Source: Ruminococcus bovis | Lineage (GTDB): Bacteria; Bacillota; Clostridia; Oscillospirales; Acutalibacteraceae | Direction: 5' to 3' | Assembly (NCBI RefSeq): GCF_005601135.1 | Contig: NZ_CP039381.1 | Coordinates: 1,423,941 to 1,487,940, forward strand | Length of the DNA stretch: 64,000 nt | Shown: in pieces, positions 61,583 through 64,000 of the stretch | Layout of the letters: every line of letters begins with the position of its first letter | Position numbering within the stretch: position 1 is the stretch's first letter | The notes under the pieces: model-generated | What the model was told of the DNA's origin: nothing | Seen by the model: the letters and a program-made list of their open reading frames with translations, nothing else | Database searches by the model: none | Position numbers and translations under genes: made by a program

Positions 61583-61598
61583 GTTAGTGTAGGCTAAC
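61583..61598. promoter_or_regulatory. operator-like palindrome 1
   Basis: GTTAGTGTAGGCTAAC, one mismatch from GTTAGC-N4-GCTAAC, 49 bp upstream of the -35 element. Confidence 0.5.
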
Positions 61599-61646
61599 TG
61601 CATTGTTTGTACAAACTTACAAAAGAAAAAATTAATATAATTTTTA

Positions 61647-61675
61647 TTGACATAAAGGGAAGGATAGAGTAATAT
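61647..61675 (+). promoter_or_regulatory. promoter of the flavodoxin operon leader
   Basis: TTGACA, 17-bp spacer, TAATAT. It predicts a start near 61682, three bases before operator 2. Confidence 0.65.
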
Positions 61676-61684
61676 ATAGTTGTG

Positions 61685-61700
61685 GTTAGCGAAAGCTAAC
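61685..61700. promoter_or_regulatory. operator-like palindrome 2
   Basis: Perfect GTTAGC-GAAA-GCTAAC at the predicted transcription start, the place expected for a repressor site. The form recalls DtxR-type iron or manganese repressor boxes, which is inference. Confidence 0.6.
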
Positions 61701-61903
61701 TAAGTACAGAAACATTATTACATTATGTTTTTACTTTGTTGTCACAACAAACCCATGTGAACTCTATTTATTTTTTTGGTGTATACTTCTTGCTGAAAAT
61801 GTGACAACAAAACTAACTTCGCCGAATAATTAAAATGCCAATTAATTGTTCAGCAAACTCTTTTCTCCTTAAAGGAACAGTTCTGCATACAGCTGTTCCT
61901 AAG

Positions 61904-61938
61904 TTTAGAGGTGCTATGGGAAACCATAGCCCTCTAAA
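61904..61938 (+). ncRNA. strong leader hairpin with GAAA tetraloop
   Basis: TTTAGAGG, one bulged T, GCTATGG, loop GAAA, CCATAGC, CCTCTAAA: 15 base pairs with a GNRA-type loop. No T run follows, so it is not a terminator. It is part of the leader between operators 2 and 3 and may be a structured RNA element. Confidence 0.45.
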
Positions 61939-61992
61939 TTATGATTTTGCTTTCAAGTTTTTCTTATGAAAAACTTTTATTTTTACTTTATA

Positions 61993-62008
61993 GTTAGCAA
62001 ATGCTAAC
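61993..62008. promoter_or_regulatory. operator-like palindrome 3
   Basis: Perfect GTTAGC-AAAT-GCTAAC, 33 bp before the DUF3793 start codon. Confidence 0.6.
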
Positions 62009-62040
62009 TATAAAATTTCCTTAATAAAGGAATGATAAAT

Positions 62041-62592
62041 ATGTCAGAGGATTTATTAGTCAAGCATTGCTCACCAACATTAGCCGGACTAAAAACAGGC
62101 AACCTTTTTAATTGCGCTTGCAGTAGTGAAAAGGAAGCCGTAAATTTTGTAAATACATACAACAAGATACTTTCTAAAAAAGGAATAAAACTTATTCTGC
62201 TGAACTATTCTAACAACAGAGCATTGCTATACTTGTATCGCAAAAATAAGTTAAAAAGTGACTTATCAACTCCTTATGCTGAGTTTTTGCTTAGAATGCA
62301 AGGGTACAACAGTATTGATGTTGAAAGTTGTATTGCTCAGTTAAAGAGGAGAGTAAAAACTTCTAGAGAATTTCCCCACGAAATCGGACTTTTCCTCGGT
62401 TATCCCCCTGAGGATGTTTACGGTTTTATTTGCAACAAGGGTGCTTGTTCAAAGTGTACAGGTTGTTGGAAAGTTTATGGTGATGAGAAAGAAGCTTTGA
62501 AAAAATTTGCAAAATTTAAGAAATGCTCTCGTATTTATTACTTAAAATGGAAACAAGGTTTTTCACTTGAAAAACTTACTGTTTCAGCTTAG
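62041..62592 (+). CDS. DUF3793 family protein
   Basis: Protein of 183 aa from the ATG at 62041 (AAAGGA nine bases upstream; the ATG at 62032 is too close to it). The family pattern is visible: HCSPTLAGLKTGNLFNC near the start, RALLYLYRKNKL, then REFPHEIGLFLGYPPEDVYGFI and GWKVYGDEKEALKKFAKFKKC near the end. Several cysteines (NKGACSKCTGCWKVY) could bind a metal. Function is unknown. It is next to a flavodoxin and shares its operator-rich promoter, pointing to a role in iron limitation. Confidence 0.9.
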   Translation: MSEDLLVKHCSPTLAGLKTGNLFNCACSSEKEAVNFVNTYNKILSKKGIKLILLNYSNNRALLYLYRKNKLKSDLSTPYAEFLLRMQGYNSIDVESCIAQLKRRVKTSREFPHEIGLFLGYPPEDVYGFICNKGACSKCTGCWKVYGDEKEALKKFAKFKKCSRIYYLKWKQGFSLEKLTVSA

Positions 62593-62608
62593 AAAGGAAG
62601 AGATATAA

Positions 62609-63031
62609 ATGAGTAAGATTGCAGTTGTGTACTGGAGTGGTACAGGTAACACAGAAGCTATGGCAAATGCAGTAGCTGATGGTGTAAATGAAAATGGTGG
62701 TAACGCAACACTTTATACTGCTGACAGCTTTAACGGTGATATGGTCAATGACTTTGATGCTATTGCTTTTGGTTGTCCTGCAATGGGTGCTGAAGTTCTT
62801 GAAGATGAAGAATTTGAACCTATGTTTAATGGTTGTGAATCAGCACTAAATGGTAAGAAAATCGCTTTATTCGGCTCATATGGTTGGGGCGATGGTGAAT
62901 GGATGCGTAACTGGGAAGAAACTTGTACTTCTGACGGTGCAGTTCTTGCAACAGAAAGTGTAATTTGTAATGATGCACCGGATGATGATGCTATTGCAAA
63001 TTGTAAAGCACTTGGTGCATCATTAGTTTGA
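62609..63031 (+). CDS. flavodoxin
   Basis: FMN electron carrier, 140 aa, that replaces ferredoxin when iron is scarce. The FMN phosphate loop is VVYWSGTGNTEAMANAV near the N-terminus. GCPAMGAEVLEDEEFEPMF and LFGSYGWGDGEWMRNWEE are the two loops around the isoalloxazine ring. Short-chain type. AAAGGAAGAG precedes the ATG, 16 bp after DUF3793, so both are one operon. Confidence 0.96.
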   Translation: MSKIAVVYWSGTGNTEAMANAVADGVNENGGNATLYTADSFNGDMVNDFDAIAFGCPAMGAEVLEDEEFEPMFNGCESALNGKKIALFGSYGWGDGEWMRNWEETCTSDGAVLATESVICNDAPDDDAIANCKALGASLV

Positions 63032-63077
63032 TATAAAAATAATAATCTACAAAAATACCTTAAAATTATACCTTCTT

Positions 63078-63105
63078 TGGCTATCCTTTACGGATAGCCT
63101 ATTTC
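63078..63105 (+). terminator. terminator of the flavodoxin operon
   Basis: GGCTATCC-TTTAC-GGATAGCC followed by a modest T-rich tail (TATTTCCTTTT). Confidence 0.7.
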
Positions 63106-63166
63106 CTTTTGTGAAAGGTGTTGATTTTCTCTTAAACTGTCTGTAAAATATTCTTAGGTGAAAAAT

Positions 63167-64000
63167 ATGAGTACAGTTAATTTGGTAGAAAAATTATATA
63201 AAGAACATAACTTATCAGATAGTGAACTGAAAGAAATTCTTTTAACTACTGACAGTGAAGTTGATAAAACTTTGCAAAAGTATGCACAAAAAGTTAGGGA
63301 TAAAGTATTTGGGAAAAATGTGTATATCAGAGGTTTAATTGAAGTCAGCAACTACTGTAAGAATGATTGTTATTACTGTGGAATCAGAAGAAGTAACAAA
63401 AATATTTGCAGATATAGACTGACAAAAGAACAGATACTTGATTGTTGCAAAAAAGGTTATGAGCTGGGCTTTAGGACTTTTGTTTTGCAAGGTGGTGAAG
63501 ATTTTCACTATTCTGATGATGACATTTGTAGTATTGTAAGTGAAATAAAAAGTAACTTTGGTGATTGTGCAGTAACTTTGTCAATAGGTGAAAGAAGTTA
63601 TGAAAGTTACAAGAAATATTATGATGCAGGTGCTGACAGGTTTTTACTGAGAGAAGAAACCTCAAACCCATTACATTATGGAAAACTTCATCCACAAGAA
63701 ATGAGTTTGGAAAATAGAATTCAATGTTTATATAATCTGAAAGAAATCGGCTATCAAGTAGGTTGTGGAATTATGATAGGCTCACCTTATCAAACTGTTG
63801 ATGATATTATTCTTGACCTTAGATTTTTTCAGAAATTTATGCCACATATGATTGGCATAGGACCATTTGTACCACATAAGGATACTGACTTTAGGGATAA
63901 ACCTATTGGTGACTTAAAGTTGACTTTAAGAACTTTAGGGATAATCAGACTTATGATTAATGATGTGTTACTTCCATCAACAACTGCACTTAGTACAATT
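63167..64000 (+). CDS. hydE: [FeFe]-hydrogenase maturase HydE, 3' end cut by window edge
   Basis: Radical SAM enzyme that helps build the diiron part of the hydrogenase H-cluster. The first 278 residues are visible. The radical SAM motif is CKNDCYYCG (Cys 64, 68, 71). FRTFVLQGGED, LSIGERSYESYKKYYDAGADRFLLREETSNP, HYGKLHP and GIMIGSPYQTVDDIILDL match HydE rather than BioB. TAGGTG lies ahead of the ATG at 63167. It implies that the organism makes an [FeFe]-hydrogenase. Confidence 0.93.
   Translation, partial: MSTVNLVEKLYKEHNLSDSELKEILLTTDSEVDKTLQKYAQKVRDKVFGKNVYIRGLIEVSNYCKNDCYYCGIRRSNKNICRYRLTKEQILDCCKKGYELGFRTFVLQGGEDFHYSDDDICSIVSEIKSNFGDCAVTLSIGERSYESYKKYYDAGADRFLLREETSNPLHYGKLHPQEMSLENRIQCLYNLKEIGYQVGCGIMIGSPYQTVDDIILDLRFFQKFMPHMIGIGPFVPHKDTDFRDKPIGDLKLTLRTLGIIRLMINDVLLPSTTALSTI

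Larger units (their letters stand above)
61441..62040 (+). promoter_or_regulatory. long regulatory region and structured leader of the DUF3793-flavodoxin operon
   Basis: No gene. The left part is AT-rich. It then holds three palindromes of the form GTTAGC-N4-GCTAAC, one promoter, and a leader of about 360 nt with several hairpins (AGGAACAG / CTGTTCCT at 61873-61900, a 15-bp stem with GAAA loop at 61904-61938, and AAGTTTTTC / GAAAAACTT at about 61955-61976). Confidence 0.6.

Overview
The window is chromosomal DNA of a low-GC, anaerobic Clostridia-type Firmicute, most likely Oscillospiraceae/Ruminococcaceae-like. I infer this from the AT-rich sequence, strong GGAGG ribosome-binding sites, frequent GTG/TTG starts, the holB-ricT-trmN6-like synteny, a zinc-type S14 protein, a HydE hydrogenase maturase and a full S10-spc-alpha ribosomal operon. 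I cannot name the species.

Layout. 1-6.5 kb: a tRNA methyltransferase-like gene, a ferredoxin, ricT, holB and a phosphodiesterase on the minus strand; a plus-strand trio of uncharacterised small genes; then proBA. 6.6-7.75 kb: a decayed insertion sequence with a 27-bp target duplication. 7.8-10.7 kb: a vitamin B6 salvage module (kinase, ECF substrate-binding subunit, divergent PdxR-like regulator). 10.7-17.4 kb: repeats, an unknown membrane protein opposite a small HTH protein, nadBC and hflX. 17.4-25.3 kb: an ECF sigma/anti-sigma pair, a lone trpF, and the operon DUF951-prfA-(Sua5 fused to CoaE)-lytic transglycosylase-M18 aminopeptidase, then tRNA-Arg. 25.3-33.8 kb: accessory region with two decayed IS30-type elements, a MITE-like element, a MarR regulator, a Big2/NodB deacetylase, and a SipW-dependent-type surface protein locus whose signal peptidase is cut by an IS30 copy. 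34-44.9 kb: putP, GNAT, carD, two copies of a tRNA-Thr/tRNA-Tyr unit separated by an intact IS1202-like element, several membrane proteins, PAP2, a hexapeptide-repeat protein and cobO. 45.1-60.7 kb: promoter, structured leader and 30 genes from rpsJ to rplQ. 60.7-64 kb: a repeat cluster, a probably metal-regulated DUF3793-flavodoxin operon with a long structured leader, and the start of hydE.

The most unusual signal is a family of about 150-bp repeats (seven copies) bounded by short palindromes. One terminal palindrome always has the arm GCGAA. The other switches between GACAT, TCCAA and TCCAC, yet stays self-complementary in the five uninterrupted copies. Two adjacent copies carry a related extra segment of roughly 90-95 bp at the centre of the variable palindrome. 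Other points worth checking are the Sua5-CoaE fusion, the IS with 26-27-bp target duplications, the IS30-truncated sipW locus with a translationally coupled DUF559 gene, and the flavodoxin leader lying between two GTTAGC-N4-GCTAAC operators.

How the genes work together: the ribosomal cluster, prfA, hflX, the Sua5 domain and holB/ricT form the core information-processing part. proBA, nadBC, pdx genes, trpF and cobO are scattered biosynthesis or salvage units, each with its own promoter. The mobile and repeat sequences lie almost only between transcription units, except at the interrupted sipW.
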